In this document: one piece after another, positions 30,001 to 40,583 of the stretch
Layout of the letters: every line of letters begins with the position of its first letter
Numbering within the stretch: the stretch's first letter is position 1
Source of the DNA: an uncultured Lachnospiraceae bacterium
Lineage (GTDB): Bacteria; Bacillota; Clostridia; Lachnospirales; Lachnospiraceae
NCBI GenBank assembly: GCA_947382355.1
Contig: CANCYR010000004.1
Span: forward strand, 1 to 64,000
Direction of reading: 5' to 3'
Length of the DNA stretch: 64,000 bases
Translations under genes and position numbers: made by a program
Notes under the pieces: generated by a model
Database searches by the model: none
Seen by the model: the letters and a program-made list of their open reading frames with translations, nothing else
Told to the model about the DNA's origin: nothing

Positions 30001-33000
30001 ATCTGCTTTTGTTAAGCGGCACGGAGAAGCAGACTGTCAGCTTTTTACCGGTAAAATTGGAGAAAGATAAATTATATTACCAGAGAATGTCCTGTATTGC
30101 TAATTTGGAGGTAACTAATAAGGGCAAAGAAGGAATTGAATTTATTAATGAACCGGTTGTAAATGGAAGAATAAATGATAACCACAATAAAATCACCGGT
30201 GCCATATCTATTATAAATATAAACTGGAACAAAGCTATATTTGAGGATGGATATTACGGGGGAGATATAGCTCTTTGGTGTGGAAGGCTGGGTTATGGTT
30301 ATAAGGATGAAATACATATTGCAGGTGACGTACGAGCTTATTCAGGTCTTTCTGCCTCAAATAATCTGGAAATCGAAGGGGATTGTGTGGTTATAGAGGG
30401 AAGTATGAATCCGGATAAATATTGCATAAGCGTTGGGGGAAATCTGACTATAAAAAATACCTCTTATGGATTGTATTTTTCTAATAGCGGAAAGGTAGTC
30501 GTAGAGGGGAATCTGGATTATCAGCCGGACAAATATAGAGAAGGATATTTGGAAAGCGGCACTCTTGAAGTAAAAGGAGATGCTCTTATTAGCGGCAGTT
30601 TCCGCACATCCGGAACTCAGGTAATATTCAGCGGAGAAAAAAAGCAGATGATTTATGCCGGAGCTGCTTTATTTAAAAGACTGGTACTTTCCAACAACAG
30701 TGAAGAAGGGGTTATTGCCAATATGCTGTTGAATTATTCTGATTTGGAAACAAATGGATGCCGAATTGTGTACGGCATGGAAAATGATTTGGAATATGCC
30801 GTTACGGGCTTTACCCTGCAGGAGGATTATACTGCAAAAGGCGACCTATATCTTATGGATGGGAATATGGATTTAAACGGGCATACGCTGACAGTGGAAG
30901 GCGACCTGATTCAGGCTTCAGGTGATATGAACATAAACGGGGGCGCCCTGATTGTAAAAGGCAGCTATCGCATGCAATACCGTACCGGATTAGAGGGAAG
31001 CTATAAATACGGAAGCGGTAAAGGCGGGCTGGTCATGACCGGGGAAAAAGACAGGGTGCTTGTTTGCGGAGATTTTTATTGCAGTACCTTAAAAAATATG
31101 AGTGGTCTTTTAACGAACGGGACAATGGAAGTGCGGGGTGACTTCCGGCAAAATGCAGCAGAAAATTTTATTGCCACGGAAAATCATACGGTTGTTTTAG
31201 GAAGAAAACTGGATGAAAACGGGAGCGCTTTTGTGCAGACGGTTTTTTTTGAAAGAAGTCCCGGAATTACCAGATTCCATAAGGTGGTCTTGACAAAACT
31301 AAATGAAACGGGATATGTATTTAAAAATGACATATCCTCTATTAGTGATGAAGTTCTTTATGATTATTGTGACGAAGAGCCGCCCAGTGCAGTGACGAAG
31401 ATTTCTGTAACAGGGGCAGAATGCAGTTCTATTACGATAGCATACGAGGGGGCTGTGGATAATGAAAGGATTCTGGGTTATGAGATTTACAGGGATGGCG
31501 TGAAGATTGGGGAAACAAGCGCCAAAAGCTTTAAGGATTCAGGATTAAAAGCAGATAAGGAATATACATACCAGGTATTTGCTTTTGACGGCTATCGGAA
31601 TGTTGCAAAGACTTCACCGGAATGTGCAGGAAGGACTTTGGTGGATTTGGAAGCTCCTGAGGCAGTAAGGGGATTAAAGATAAAGTCTGTCACCGGTTCT
31701 TCTGTAACTATTGTATGGGGAAGAAGTTCGGACAATGTAGAAGTAACAGGATATAAAGTATATGGCGATGGGAAGGAATTAGCTACGGTTAACGGTGAGT
31801 GTATTTATAAGGATATGGGACTTTCGGAAGGTAAAGTACATACATATCAGGTAACTGCCATAGATGAAAGTGGAAATGAATCGGAAAAAAGTGAAGAAGT
31901 AAAAGCTTCGGCAAAAATGCCGGAATTTCTTCATATACTCCCAAATAATGACAATAGTATTGGCGGAGAGAATGTTACACTTTCTGCATTTTACGGAGGC
32001 GAATACAAGACGGGTGATTGCAGCCTTGATATAGAATACTATGACCAGGAAAAAAAGGAATGGACTTCTATTGTGCAGGGACTTTCAGGAGATTCTTATA
32101 TAAGTCCCCAGTGCTATTGCCTATATTATAAGTGGAATATTTCAGAATTTCCAGAGCAAAAGCTGAAGGTGCGTTTTATGCTGTCTGATGTGGACGGAAA
32201 CACAACAACAAAAGAACAGTCTTATTATATAGACAGGACACCTCCCAAAAAACCGGTTGGTGTGATTGCAAAGGATCAGGAGGGGACGATTGCTGTTTCA
32301 TGGAATCCGTCCAGTGATAAGGATTGCAGTTATTATAATGTATTCCGAATCGAACGTAAGACTGGAGAATGTAAAAAGATAAAGGTCTTATTTGGAATTG
32401 ACAATAATTCTTGTATTGATAGTTCTGTAGTGGCAGGAAAACAGTATGAATATTATGTACAGGCTGTGGACAATTTTGGACAGGAAAGTATCTTATCGGA
32501 TTCAGCGTTTGTATTTGTCAGCGAAGATACTCAGGCTCCGGAACTGCAAAGCATACAGGTTCCCCAAAAAGTAAATAAAATTGCAAATATTAATGTGTAT
32601 GCCAGAGACAATCGAAAGATTTCGGAAATTGCCCTGTATTATAAAGCAGAGAGGGAGGAAACATATCGCTTATTAGAGAAAAAAAGCAGTGCAAGGACTA
32701 TTCAAAGGTTTGAATGGGACACTACAAAAGAAAAAGACGGAAACTATATATTAAAAGCAGTTGCGGTGGATGAAGCCGGAAACTGTTCTGATTCGCTTAG
32801 TGTAAGGACGGTCCGGTGTCAGGTAGACAATACAGGAGTATCACAGGTAAAGATTACCGGCAGTACTGTTACAAGTACAGAGGTGCAGCTTACATGGAGT
32901 GATTTAAAAGAGAAGGACAGAGCAGGTTTTCAGGTAGTGCGTATAGAGGGAGAAAAAAGAATTCCAATGACTTATGAAAAGGCATTAGGAGCAAACCTGA

Positions 33001-36000
33001 AATATTTAAAACCAAATACGGAATACACATTTGTAGTTATCGGCTATGATGACGTCGGAAACCCGGGACCGGAGTCAGAGCCATATAAGGTTACGACTCA
33101 GTCCGATACCATTTCGCCGGTGATATCATATCTGTATGCAAGATGTAGCGGAAAAAAACATAATATTCAATTAAGCTATAGGGTTATAGATAATGATGCT
33201 GTTGATAAAATTATGTTCAGCTATTCAAGAGATAACATCAATTATGAGGAAATCTGCACTGTGTCGTCAGATGGCAACAGAGTGTGTGAAGATAATGTAT
33301 ATTGGGACATTACAGATGTGGAGGAAGGGAATGTTTATGTAAAAGTATCCGCATATGACCAGAGTGGAAATATGACGGAAACAAGTGAAAATGATGCAGT
33401 CCAGTTCCCTATTGACAAAACAGCTCCCAATCCAGTCAAGAACCTTCATATCCTTGACGATAACAGTACTTTCACATGGGATAAAGCAGAAGAGGAAGAT
33501 TTTAAAGAATATAAGATTTATCGTTCTTATTTAAATGCAGATATGTTTCGGTATATAGGAAAAACCAGTACAAATTCCTTCTGCGATAGAACCGCTGCAG
33601 AGAGTCAGACCTATTATTATAAGGTTACGGCAGTAGATTTATATGATAATGAAAGCGATGAATCAGATATTATCATATGGACCAGCGTAGCAGACAGAAT
33701 AGCTCCAAAAGTCACCGGATTTTCCATTGGAAATGGTAAAACAGCAGGGAGAAATCCGGAGTTCCATGTTATTTCAACAGACAATTTTGCCCTGTCTGCC
33801 ATTAGTATGGAATATAGAAAAAAAGGTACGGACAGCTGGCTGCCTATCGGGGAATACCAAGTGGAAGGAGATGTGGCAGAGCTTAAGGAAACATGGAGTA
33901 CAGAAGGACTTGTAAGCGGAACATATGAAATACGTATTGCCGCAATTGACAAGAGGGAAAACTATAGTGATTATTATACGGTGGATTTTTATCTGGATGT
34001 GGATGCACCAAAGACTCCTGCTATAACTGCAGAAGAAATAGAAGGAAAAGTCCATATTTCGTTTTCTGAAAATACGGAAGAAGATTTTACCGGATATAAA
34101 CTGTATAAAAAGGAAAATAGCAGTGACCGTTATGAATGCATTATGGAAGGAACGGAAAATGAATATTCTGATGAGGAAGTGGCATTAAGTACAAAATATC
34201 TATATTATGTGGAAGCATATGATCAAACAGGAAATTATTCCAGTTCAGAAGAAGCGGTTATTGTTACAGACGATGTTGATAAACAAGCGCCTAAGGTAAC
34301 CCTTGGGAGTTTTGAACCAATAGAGGGGAGAGAGATGGAATTTTTCCCGGAAACAGAGTGGGATAATGTAGAAATCGTAAAATATATCTGGGATTTTGGG
34401 GATGGTGAAACTTCTACAGCCAGAAATCCCAGACATACATTTAGAGAGCCCGGGAAATATACAATCACCCTGAGCGTGGAAGATGAAGCAGGAAACAGGA
34501 AAATGGCACAATCCCAGGTGGAAGTGGCTCCAAAAGGCACAAAAGGGGTACATAAGCTCTTTGTAAGGGATGAAAACGATCAGCCTGTGAAAAATGCAGC
34601 AGTCATTTTATATTTATCCGATGATAATCAGCCCATGTATTATACCGATGATTCAGGAACCGTTTCCATCACAGGTGAAAAAGGCATTTTTCAGGTGGCT
34701 GTTAATGCGGAGGGTTTTTCCATCCAGGAGGGAACTGTGACCATAGACTCAGAAAGGGATACGGAAAGCAGGATAATATTAAAAAACGGTCTTCCGATTA
34801 TGGGAAATATTGAGACGAAAAAGCTGTCTTTGGAAGAATTAAAGGATTTAGGCGTAGACTTTACAGCCACAGATAATTTCTCCAGATATACATTTTATGG
34901 TGAGCTAACATTTGTCAGACAAGGAGTGAAAACGGAAACTATAAGGATTTCTGCCGGAAGCCAGGGAAGCAGCGGAAGCGGCGGAAATTATGGAGGAGGT
35001 TGCGGCTTTTCCAATGGGAGAGGCGGTACTGGCACCATTACACAATTGAGAGATTCTGAAGAGCCTGTTTTTGCCTATTTTTATATGGAACCAACAACGG
35101 TTTCCTGGCTAAAGGATATGTATCAGGTGCAGTTTGCCATTTTAAATATGGCGGACGAAAAATATCCAATTGAAAATGCCAAGGCTGTTCTTGAACTGCC
35201 TAAAGGGCTTTCTCTGGCAAAATTAAAGACAGCACAAACCCTGTCAAAGGAAATAGGAACCGTAGGCGGTAATCAGGAAAGAGCCACAAGCTGGGTAGTA
35301 AAGGTAGATGCAGCAGGAGAGCATACTGTAAACGTAAACTTTCAGGGAATCCTGCAGCCATTTGGGACAAAAGTAAAACAGACATTTTCTGCAACAGGAC
35401 GATATACCTCCACAAACGGAAAGGGACTGCACCTCTATATTTATCCGGAAAAGACTGCCCATAATCTGGAAACATACTATGTTCAATACCAGCTGGTAAA
35501 TGAGGCGGACATAGACTGCAATTATGTGACCGTTAATTTTGGAAAATATGAAACTCCGGAAAAAGTGGAAAAAGTATACAGCTATTTGAACGGGGAATTG
35601 CACAATGTGATCGAAAAAAGAAGCGGCATCCGATATTATATGCCCTCAAAGGGTGTGGACGGACAGCTGCCAATCCTCAGTAAAGGAGATTCCCTTACGG
35701 TGGAGACGCTGAAGCCGGGACAGAGTATTTACGGAACCTATGCAAGAATCTTTCAGGGATTGGGAAAGCCGGAAGAAACTTATTATAAGCTATGCAGCGT
35801 CATGGTAAAGGAAATCAAATCAGAAACAAATGCAAACCTGAAGGTAACTGTCCAGCCTAAAGAAGGACATCTGGAAAAAAGCCGGCTGTTCGTTGATATC
35901 AATTTAGGCAGTTATACAAATGATCTGATCTCCGCCCTGAAAAATGTACTTAACACCTTGTCTGAAAGCTTCACACCAAAAAAATGCAGCGGAGATCCGG

Positions 36001-39000
36001 TAAATATTATGACAGGCGGATTTGAAAGCTCCCAGACCATTATGCAGGCGGCAGGCATAAACAAGCTTGACTTTACCATTTCCTATGATTCCCGTAATAC
36101 TGAGGAAAAAGGGGATATGGGCTATGGCTGGTATCATAATTATGAATCCAGAATTGAAGAATGCGGAAACGGCATACGTGTCTACTGGAATCCAAACAGC
36201 TATGCCACCTTTGCAAATAAAAATGCCATGAATTCCATTGTGGAAGGAATCTATCAGGATGGCACCATGTGGCTTACCGATACCCTGTCTGAAAACAACG
36301 TGCCAAAGGAAGAGCAGAAGCAGACAAGGAATGCCGTATCGGAAAACAGTGTGTTGGAAAACAGTGTTTCAAAAAACAGCATTTCGGAAAAAGATATTTA
36401 TAGCTATTTTTCCGGGAATTTCGGACAGGACTATGAGCAGGATGAAAATATAATAAGCCGGGAAGGTTCGGACATAGGAATGGAGCAGATAGAGGAGGGG
36501 AAAAACACATATCTGCCTACAAGTGAAGGCATGAAAGGCTGCCGTGTGTTAAAAACGGAGGAAGGCTACTGCATGTATGCTGCGGGAGGAGAATGCTTCC
36601 GCTATGACACGGAGGGAAACCTTGCCAGCGTGGAAAACCAAAAGGGACAGAAAATTACCTTTACAAGAAGCGGCAGCTGCATGGTAATCGCAGACGAAGG
36701 CACGGACAAGAGCATTACGGCATACTATGATGAAAACGGAAACATTACAACACTTCGTGATAACGGCGGAAATCAGGCAGTGTTTACTTATGATGGAAAC
36801 AATAACCTGACTGCCGTAAAAAGCAAGGGAGGAACCACTACTGCATACCAGTATGATGAAAACCACCGGATTCTGTCCGGAAAAGACACGGATGGAAACC
36901 TGTTCGTGGAAAACACCTATGACGAGAAAGGAAGGGTGCTGACACAGGATGACGGGGACCAGACTACGGAGCTTATGGAGATTTCCTATGAGGATGATGA
37001 AGAAAGCGGAAGGACCACTATTTCCGTCAAAAACACCAATGGCGGAAGGGAAACGGTTGTGGCAAACATGTTCGGGGAAGGCCTGACCTATACGGATTCC
37101 CTTGGAGCCGTGACACAGTGGGAATATGACGCAGAGGGCAGGGTAACTGCCTTCCGGGAAGGAGACGGGAACAGCGGCAGGATTGCCTATGACGAAAACG
37201 GAAATATCATAAGCCAGACGGAATCGGGCGGAAAGACCACCGCCTATACCTATGACGAAAACAACCGGCTCTTGTCCCAGAACTGCAATGATGGCACCAG
37301 CCTGACCTATACCTATGGTGAAAATAACCAGCCGGTCTCCATCACTTCCGGAAACGGGGCAACAGTCCGTTACGAATACAATGAAAACGGGCAGGTTACA
37401 AAAGAAACCGTAGAAGGTCTTGGGGAGACTGCCTATGAGTATTCAGGAGGGTTAATAACACAGATAACAGACTCTAATGGAAACGTAAGCAAATGCCTTT
37501 ACGACTCCATAGGCAATGTAGTACAATGTATTAACGGGAAGGGCATCGTCACTGACTATGAAATCGCAACAAACGGAAAGGTGTTAAAGGAGACCGTTAC
37601 CCTTGCGGATGGAAGCAAAGCAGTCACATCCTATGCCTATGACGCTTATGGAAATCAGACAGGGAAGACGGATGCCAACGGCAATACCACTGCATATACC
37701 TATGACAGAAATGACCGGCTTGTAAAAGAAACCCGTGCAGACGGCAGCGCCATTATTTATGAGCGGGATGTGGACGGCAACATCACAAAGATTACCTATC
37801 CCGACGGAATGACCACCATAGAGGCAGCTTATGACACAGCAGGGAACCTGCTGACATTAAAGGATGCTTTGAAATCCACCATGGTACAGAATTTTAACAG
37901 CGGAAGCCAGCTTATGGGTACGGCACTGGCAAACGGTGGACAGATTACTTACAGCTATTATGACAACGGACTTTTGAAAAGCGAGACGGATGCCATGGGC
38001 AATACCACTGCCTATACCTATGACGGTGCGGGAAGAGTAACCGGAATTACCGACAAAATGGGCAATACCACATCTTATGGCTATGACAGCGCAGGGAATG
38101 CGACTACTGTTATAAAACCGGAGGGGGAAACGGTTACTATTGCCTATAATCAATACCGCCAGGCAGTTTCCACCACGGATGCCAAAGGGAACATCATCCG
38201 GTATGAATACGATGGGATGGGTAACTGTGTCCGTATGACAGATGCTTTGGGACATGTAACGGAATATGAATACAATGGCAGCAATGAGATTGTAAAAGTT
38301 ATCCGGAAAGGTGAAAACGGACATGACGACATTATCCTTACCTATGCCTATGACCACCTTGGAAACGTCACATCCGTCACAGACGGAGAAGGAAATACTT
38401 ACCGGATGGACTATGACAAAGTGGGGAACCTGAAGGCTGTTTATGATGCCTATGGCACGGCAGTGGAAAGCTACAGCTATGACAAGGTCTACAACCAGAC
38501 CTCTGTAAAGGATGCCAAAGGAAATGAGACCGAAATGTCCTACGACTCCCTTGGCAACATGGTAAGCATGCTGAACAAGGCAACAGGCAGCGCCACTACC
38601 TATGCCTATGTGGGCGGGCAGCTCCTAAGCTCCTCCACGGATGCCCTGGGCGGAAAAGTGACTGCAGAACATGACGCCATGGGCAATATAAAGCGCTTCA
38701 CCAATCCAAACGGCGGCGTGACGGAATACACCTATGACCTGAACAAGCGGGTAACAGGAGAGAGCATAGGAAGCGAATATAAGCATACCTATGAATACAA
38801 TGCCAATGGACAGGTCATAAAGAAGACCAACTCCAGGGGACAGGTGACGGAATATACTTATGACAAAGCAGGAAGACTCACAAGCCTTACAGACCAGCTT
38901 GGAACCATCCGCTATGCTTATGATAAAAACGGAAATGTGCTGACTGTAGCGGATTCTCAGGGAACCATCACAAGGGAGTACGATGCCCTGAACAGGGTGA

Positions 39001-40583
39001 CTTCTTATACGGATGCCAGAGGAAATACTATCCGGTATGATTATGATGAGTTTGGGAACCTGACAGAGCTTACCTATCCAAACGGGGAAAAGGTAATTTA
39101 TACACATGATAAAAACGGAAATAGAAAGAATGCAACAGACTGGGAGGGCAGGACGACAGCCTATGAATATGACAGGAACTCCCGGCTGGTAAAAACCATC
39201 CGTCCAGACGGCACGGTGGAGACAAGGACATATGATAAGGCAGGACAGCTTTTAACCATTCTTGACAAGAAGGGAAGCCAGACAGTTAACAGTCAGGAAT
39301 ATGCCTATGACATAAGCGGGAATATTACGGAAGTGAAGGCTTCACAGAAAGGTGAAATGCAGGTAAGTGGTGATATTGCCAATACCAGTATGGAGTATGA
39401 CAAGACCAACCGCCTGATTAAGTACAACGGGAAGGAAGTGAAGTATGATAAGGACGGAAACATGGTATATGGTCCTCTTAACGGAGAGATGGCAGGCTTT
39501 GTCTATGACTGCCGTAACCGATTAGTGCAGGCAGGGACTACGAAGTATGAGTATGATGCGGAGGACAACCGGACGGCAGTTATCAAGAATGCAGGGACGA
39601 GAGAGGAAGTAAGGATAGAATATGTAGTGGATTCCGTGGAAGAGCTTAGCAGGGTGTTGATGGCGGTTGAAAAGAAGTCCGGGAGTAAAACTTCTGGAAA
39701 CAGCATGGAAAGCACAACTGACAACGGAATTACTGGAAGCATAACAGCAGGCACGACAGCAGGTACGACAGGCAATGAAGCATTCCAGACTACTTATTTC
39801 TACTATGGAAACGGACTGCTTGCACAGGAAAATGAAAAAGAAGGTTACCTGACCTATCATTTCAATAACGTGGGAAGCACTAATGCAGTAACGGATGAAA
39901 ATGGAGCGGTGAGGTATACATATGCTTATAATCCATACGGAGAGTTGACGAAAGGAAGCTATGGGCAGGTTATGTTCCTGTTTAATGGGCAGTATGGGGT
40001 TGCTTCAGATGATAACGGACTGTATTACATGCGTGCAAGGTATTATAATGTGTCCATTAAGCGGTTCATCAATCAGGATGTAGTGACTGGAAGCATAGCA
40101 GAAAGCCAGAGCCTGAACCGGTATGCGTATGTGGAAGGAAATCCGGTTAACTATTTTGATCCGTTTGGGTTGGAACCGTTGTTGACGGATGAATTGCATG
40201 AGTTTGCAAGTGGTTTGTCAGCAGCAGGTGCAGTGGCTGGTTTTCTTAATCCATCGGTCGGATTTTTTATAGGAGAAATTGCATTCTTTTTTGATACAGG
40301 AGTTTATATTAATGATATTTTTACTTCTAAGTTTGATGGTGATGTTATTAAGAAAGCGTTATCAAATACTGTATTTAATGGACAACTTTTTACTGTAGGT
40401 ACTATGGCATATTTGGGTAAGCTTGGAGACGTGAGTAAAATTATAGGGGATATATCTTCAATAATAACTATAGGCACGACAAAAATGAATCTAGAGCAAA
40501 AAATAGTTAAAAAGATAATAGAAAAAGTTAAAGAATATTTAGATGAAAAAAAATCAAAGGAAAAAGGAGACATAAATGACTAA
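27090..40583 (+). CDS. Giant secreted RHS-repeat polymorphic toxin
   Basis: A 4497-residue protein starting at ATG 27090 behind TTGGAGGGG. Approximate domains: signal peptide (1-32); Asn/Gly-rich repeats (33-110); FN3-like (152-235); ~1190 residues of repeated short beta units of LxVxGDxxx type, probably a beta-helix (235-1420); several FN3/Ig-like domains (1430-2395); PKD (2424-2477); carboxypeptidase-regulatory-like (2481-2563); a Gly/Ser segment; DUF6531 (about 2967-3053); about 1000 residues of YD/RHS repeats (3150-4130); Ser/Thr linker; RHS core (about 4231-4361) ending in NYFDPFGL; and a 136-residue variable tip. The plan resembles WapA-type RHS toxins, in which the RHS shell encloses the tip. 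Candidate immunity gene A1 overlaps its 3' end by 8 bases. Confidence 0.88.
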   Translation: MRKTIKRLMAACLIICLLPFADYSTALAAGNAGVVNTGAGNNETGNAGAVNSGVENSEAGNIEVGNTGIEEKNGSNNGEEAGSHSGTEENGGNQEAAEPDGNMAPTEDSTDDIYIEPAGAGSTESFALSENNTGDDGLLPEAGKTDRTGESADCNMQIHAQIHKKGYVELCWQEFEEGASGYRIYRNEQLLAETEETEFQDREPERNAVYAYKVAVLDEEGQEIVQDYSTQIEIPDNYQMDYNSSLILNEDMIVYDLKASGELDLNGHSLTVLNAANLNGRISFHGGSLLVNHDVQINCSGFEMTAEEDYLYAGGNVSWNAWSYGYYDGRVINLQKGTMEIKGDFLAGETDTFLASGDFCTIFNGEEKQTIELYKGEAAFGRVELANNSEEGVYAREPFVCSEFIQNDTRLVVGADEVTSGFELEEDMVMEGDFCLGGGILDLAGHTLTIQGSLIQTGGTVFVNSGRLVIEGDYRIQSRMDNEDENTLEEYQYGKSAGILNMTMDGDEVLVKGGFYTDSKMDHQGMLAKGTLEVKGDFYEYAQSSFGNFIATDEHKVILSGEGKQTVSFGINRASASGFSNLELRNASEEGILFVNRPYVAGELNGNDTRTEGEVSVGSRTVYKNGCYGGDIYVIGNFAVREPLTIGGNVTVASYLSLYDRMTVEGNVTVQKNCLTFMGGELIVKQNFSVLGGSANYGIKMTNETDRLSVSGDFYYEAAGSMSKAAGTIEVKGNVEIVKGFIAEGSHVFLLNGDGKQEVSMKEGNAFYELWVENYSEEGVHVLTDIIFDSIKENGCNITYFSGMLSKDETVDGDYELTGENFNFNGKTLTVNGDYIQRQGILKLNKGKLVVEGDFILSEGTVQMTGGSIIVKGSLIQEGGTIQVENGSLTIEGDYRLQKRSGQEADYSYEACSGILQMTKEGGRVLVKGDFHTASTADHTDCFTNGILEIKGNLVQETGGNECNLVFSMEHLLLLSGTEKQTVSFLPVKLEKDKLYYQRMSCIANLEVTNKGKEGIEFINEPVVNGRINDNHNKITGAISIININWNKAIFEDGYYGGDIALWCGRLGYGYKDEIHIAGDVRAYSGLSASNNLEIEGDCVVIEGSMNPDKYCISVGGNLTIKNTSYGLYFSNSGKVVVEGNLDYQPDKYREGYLESGTLEVKGDALISGSFRTSGTQVIFSGEKKQMIYAGAALFKRLVLSNNSEEGVIANMLLNYSDLETNGCRIVYGMENDLEYAVTGFTLQEDYTAKGDLYLMDGNMDLNGHTLTVEGDLIQASGDMNINGGALIVKGSYRMQYRTGLEGSYKYGSGKGGLVMTGEKDRVLVCGDFYCSTLKNMSGLLTNGTMEVRGDFRQNAAENFIATENHTVVLGRKLDENGSAFVQTVFFERSPGITRFHKVVLTKLNETGYVFKNDISSISDEVLYDYCDEEPPSAVTKISVTGAECSSITIAYEGAVDNERILGYEIYRDGVKIGETSAKSFKDSGLKADKEYTYQVFAFDGYRNVAKTSPECAGRTLVDLEAPEAVRGLKIKSVTGSSVTIVWGRSSDNVEVTGYKVYGDGKELATVNGECIYKDMGLSEGKVHTYQVTAIDESGNESEKSEEVKASAKMPEFLHILPNNDNSIGGENVTLSAFYGGEYKTGDCSLDIEYYDQEKKEWTSIVQGLSGDSYISPQCYCLYYKWNISEFPEQKLKVRFMLSDVDGNTTTKEQSYYIDRTPPKKPVGVIAKDQEGTIAVSWNPSSDKDCSYYNVFRIERKTGECKKIKVLFGIDNNSCIDSSVVAGKQYEYYVQAVDNFGQESILSDSAFVFVSEDTQAPELQSIQVPQKVNKIANINVYARDNRKISEIALYYKAEREETYRLLEKKSSARTIQRFEWDTTKEKDGNYILKAVAVDEAGNCSDSLSVRTVRCQVDNTGVSQVKITGSTVTSTEVQLTWSDLKEKDRAGFQVVRIEGEKRIPMTYEKALGANLKYLKPNTEYTFVVIGYDDVGNPGPESEPYKVTTQSDTISPVISYLYARCSGKKHNIQLSYRVIDNDAVDKIMFSYSRDNINYEEICTVSSDGNRVCEDNVYWDITDVEEGNVYVKVSAYDQSGNMTETSENDAVQFPIDKTAPNPVKNLHILDDNSTFTWDKAEEEDFKEYKIYRSYLNADMFRYIGKTSTNSFCDRTAAESQTYYYKVTAVDLYDNESDESDIIIWTSVADRIAPKVTGFSIGNGKTAGRNPEFHVISTDNFALSAISMEYRKKGTDSWLPIGEYQVEGDVAELKETWSTEGLVSGTYEIRIAAIDKRENYSDYYTVDFYLDVDAPKTPAITAEEIEGKVHISFSENTEEDFTGYKLYKKENSSDRYECIMEGTENEYSDEEVALSTKYLYYVEAYDQTGNYSSSEEAVIVTDDVDKQAPKVTLGSFEPIEGREMEFFPETEWDNVEIVKYIWDFGDGETSTARNPRHTFREPGKYTITLSVEDEAGNRKMAQSQVEVAPKGTKGVHKLFVRDENDQPVKNAAVILYLSDDNQPMYYTDDSGTVSITGEKGIFQVAVNAEGFSIQEGTVTIDSERDTESRIILKNGLPIMGNIETKKLSLEELKDLGVDFTATDNFSRYTFYGELTFVRQGVKTETIRISAGSQGSSGSGGNYGGGCGFSNGRGGTGTITQLRDSEEPVFAYFYMEPTTVSWLKDMYQVQFAILNMADEKYPIENAKAVLELPKGLSLAKLKTAQTLSKEIGTVGGNQERATSWVVKVDAAGEHTVNVNFQGILQPFGTKVKQTFSATGRYTSTNGKGLHLYIYPEKTAHNLETYYVQYQLVNEADIDCNYVTVNFGKYETPEKVEKVYSYLNGELHNVIEKRSGIRYYMPSKGVDGQLPILSKGDSLTVETLKPGQSIYGTYARIFQGLGKPEETYYKLCSVMVKEIKSETNANLKVTVQPKEGHLEKSRLFVDINLGSYTNDLISALKNVLNTLSESFTPKKCSGDPVNIMTGGFESSQTIMQAAGINKLDFTISYDSRNTEEKGDMGYGWYHNYESRIEECGNGIRVYWNPNSYATFANKNAMNSIVEGIYQDGTMWLTDTLSENNVPKEEQKQTRNAVSENSVLENSVSKNSISEKDIYSYFSGNFGQDYEQDENIISREGSDIGMEQIEEGKNTYLPTSEGMKGCRVLKTEEGYCMYAAGGECFRYDTEGNLASVENQKGQKITFTRSGSCMVIADEGTDKSITAYYDENGNITTLRDNGGNQAVFTYDGNNNLTAVKSKGGTTTAYQYDENHRILSGKDTDGNLFVENTYDEKGRVLTQDDGDQTTELMEISYEDDEESGRTTISVKNTNGGRETVVANMFGEGLTYTDSLGAVTQWEYDAEGRVTAFREGDGNSGRIAYDENGNIISQTESGGKTTAYTYDENNRLLSQNCNDGTSLTYTYGENNQPVSITSGNGATVRYEYNENGQVTKETVEGLGETAYEYSGGLITQITDSNGNVSKCLYDSIGNVVQCINGKGIVTDYEIATNGKVLKETVTLADGSKAVTSYAYDAYGNQTGKTDANGNTTAYTYDRNDRLVKETRADGSAIIYERDVDGNITKITYPDGMTTIEAAYDTAGNLLTLKDALKSTMVQNFNSGSQLMGTALANGGQITYSYYDNGLLKSETDAMGNTTAYTYDGAGRVTGITDKMGNTTSYGYDSAGNATTVIKPEGETVTIAYNQYRQAVSTTDAKGNIIRYEYDGMGNCVRMTDALGHVTEYEYNGSNEIVKVIRKGENGHDDIILTYAYDHLGNVTSVTDGEGNTYRMDYDKVGNLKAVYDAYGTAVESYSYDKVYNQTSVKDAKGNETEMSYDSLGNMVSMLNKATGSATTYAYVGGQLLSSSTDALGGKVTAEHDAMGNIKRFTNPNGGVTEYTYDLNKRVTGESIGSEYKHTYEYNANGQVIKKTNSRGQVTEYTYDKAGRLTSLTDQLGTIRYAYDKNGNVLTVADSQGTITREYDALNRVTSYTDARGNTIRYDYDEFGNLTELTYPNGEKVIYTHDKNGNRKNATDWEGRTTAYEYDRNSRLVKTIRPDGTVETRTYDKAGQLLTILDKKGSQTVNSQEYAYDISGNITEVKASQKGEMQVSGDIANTSMEYDKTNRLIKYNGKEVKYDKDGNMVYGPLNGEMAGFVYDCRNRLVQAGTTKYEYDAEDNRTAVIKNAGTREEVRIEYVVDSVEELSRVLMAVEKKSGSKTSGNSMESTTDNGITGSITAGTTAGTTGNEAFQTTYFYYGNGLLAQENEKEGYLTYHFNNVGSTNAVTDENGAVRYTYAYNPYGELTKGSYGQVMFLFNGQYGVASDDNGLYYMRARYYNVSIKRFINQDVVTGSIAESQSLNRYAYVEGNPVNYFDPFGLEPLLTDELHEFASGLSAAGAVAGFLNPSVGFFIGEIAFFFDTGVYINDIFTSKFDGDVIKKALSNTVFNGQLFTVGTMAYLGKLGDVSKIIGDISSIITIGTTKMNLEQKIVKKIIEKVKEYLDEKKSKEKGDIND
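37760..39664 (+). repeat. 1.9-kb duplicated block, copy within the full-length RHS gene
   Basis: This block reappears at 41548-43452 with a constant offset of 3788 bases. I see no difference by eye, and the translations in several frames on both strands are the same. Differences start sharply at 39665/43453. Upstream, homology continues but is diverged. Confidence 0.9.
40173..40583 (+). other. Variable C-terminal tip of the RHS protein (toxin candidate)
   Basis: The 136 residues after the PFGL end of the RHS core are unlike the rest of the protein. Two hydrophobic glycine-rich stretches (around SAAGAVAGFLNPSVGFFIGE and LFTVGTMAYLG) are followed by a Lys-rich helical end (IIEKVKEYLDEKKS). Base composition drops to AT-rich exactly here. 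No nuclease or deaminase motif is visible. A membrane-active or membrane-delivered toxin is an inference, supported by its partner being an integral membrane protein. Confidence 0.6.

Noticed and set aside
37857-39107. Open minus-strand frames opposite the RHS repeats, present twice (also at 41645-42895).
   Set aside because: They recur only because the RHS block is duplicated. They are shadows of YD-repeat codon usage with no starts or ribosome sites.
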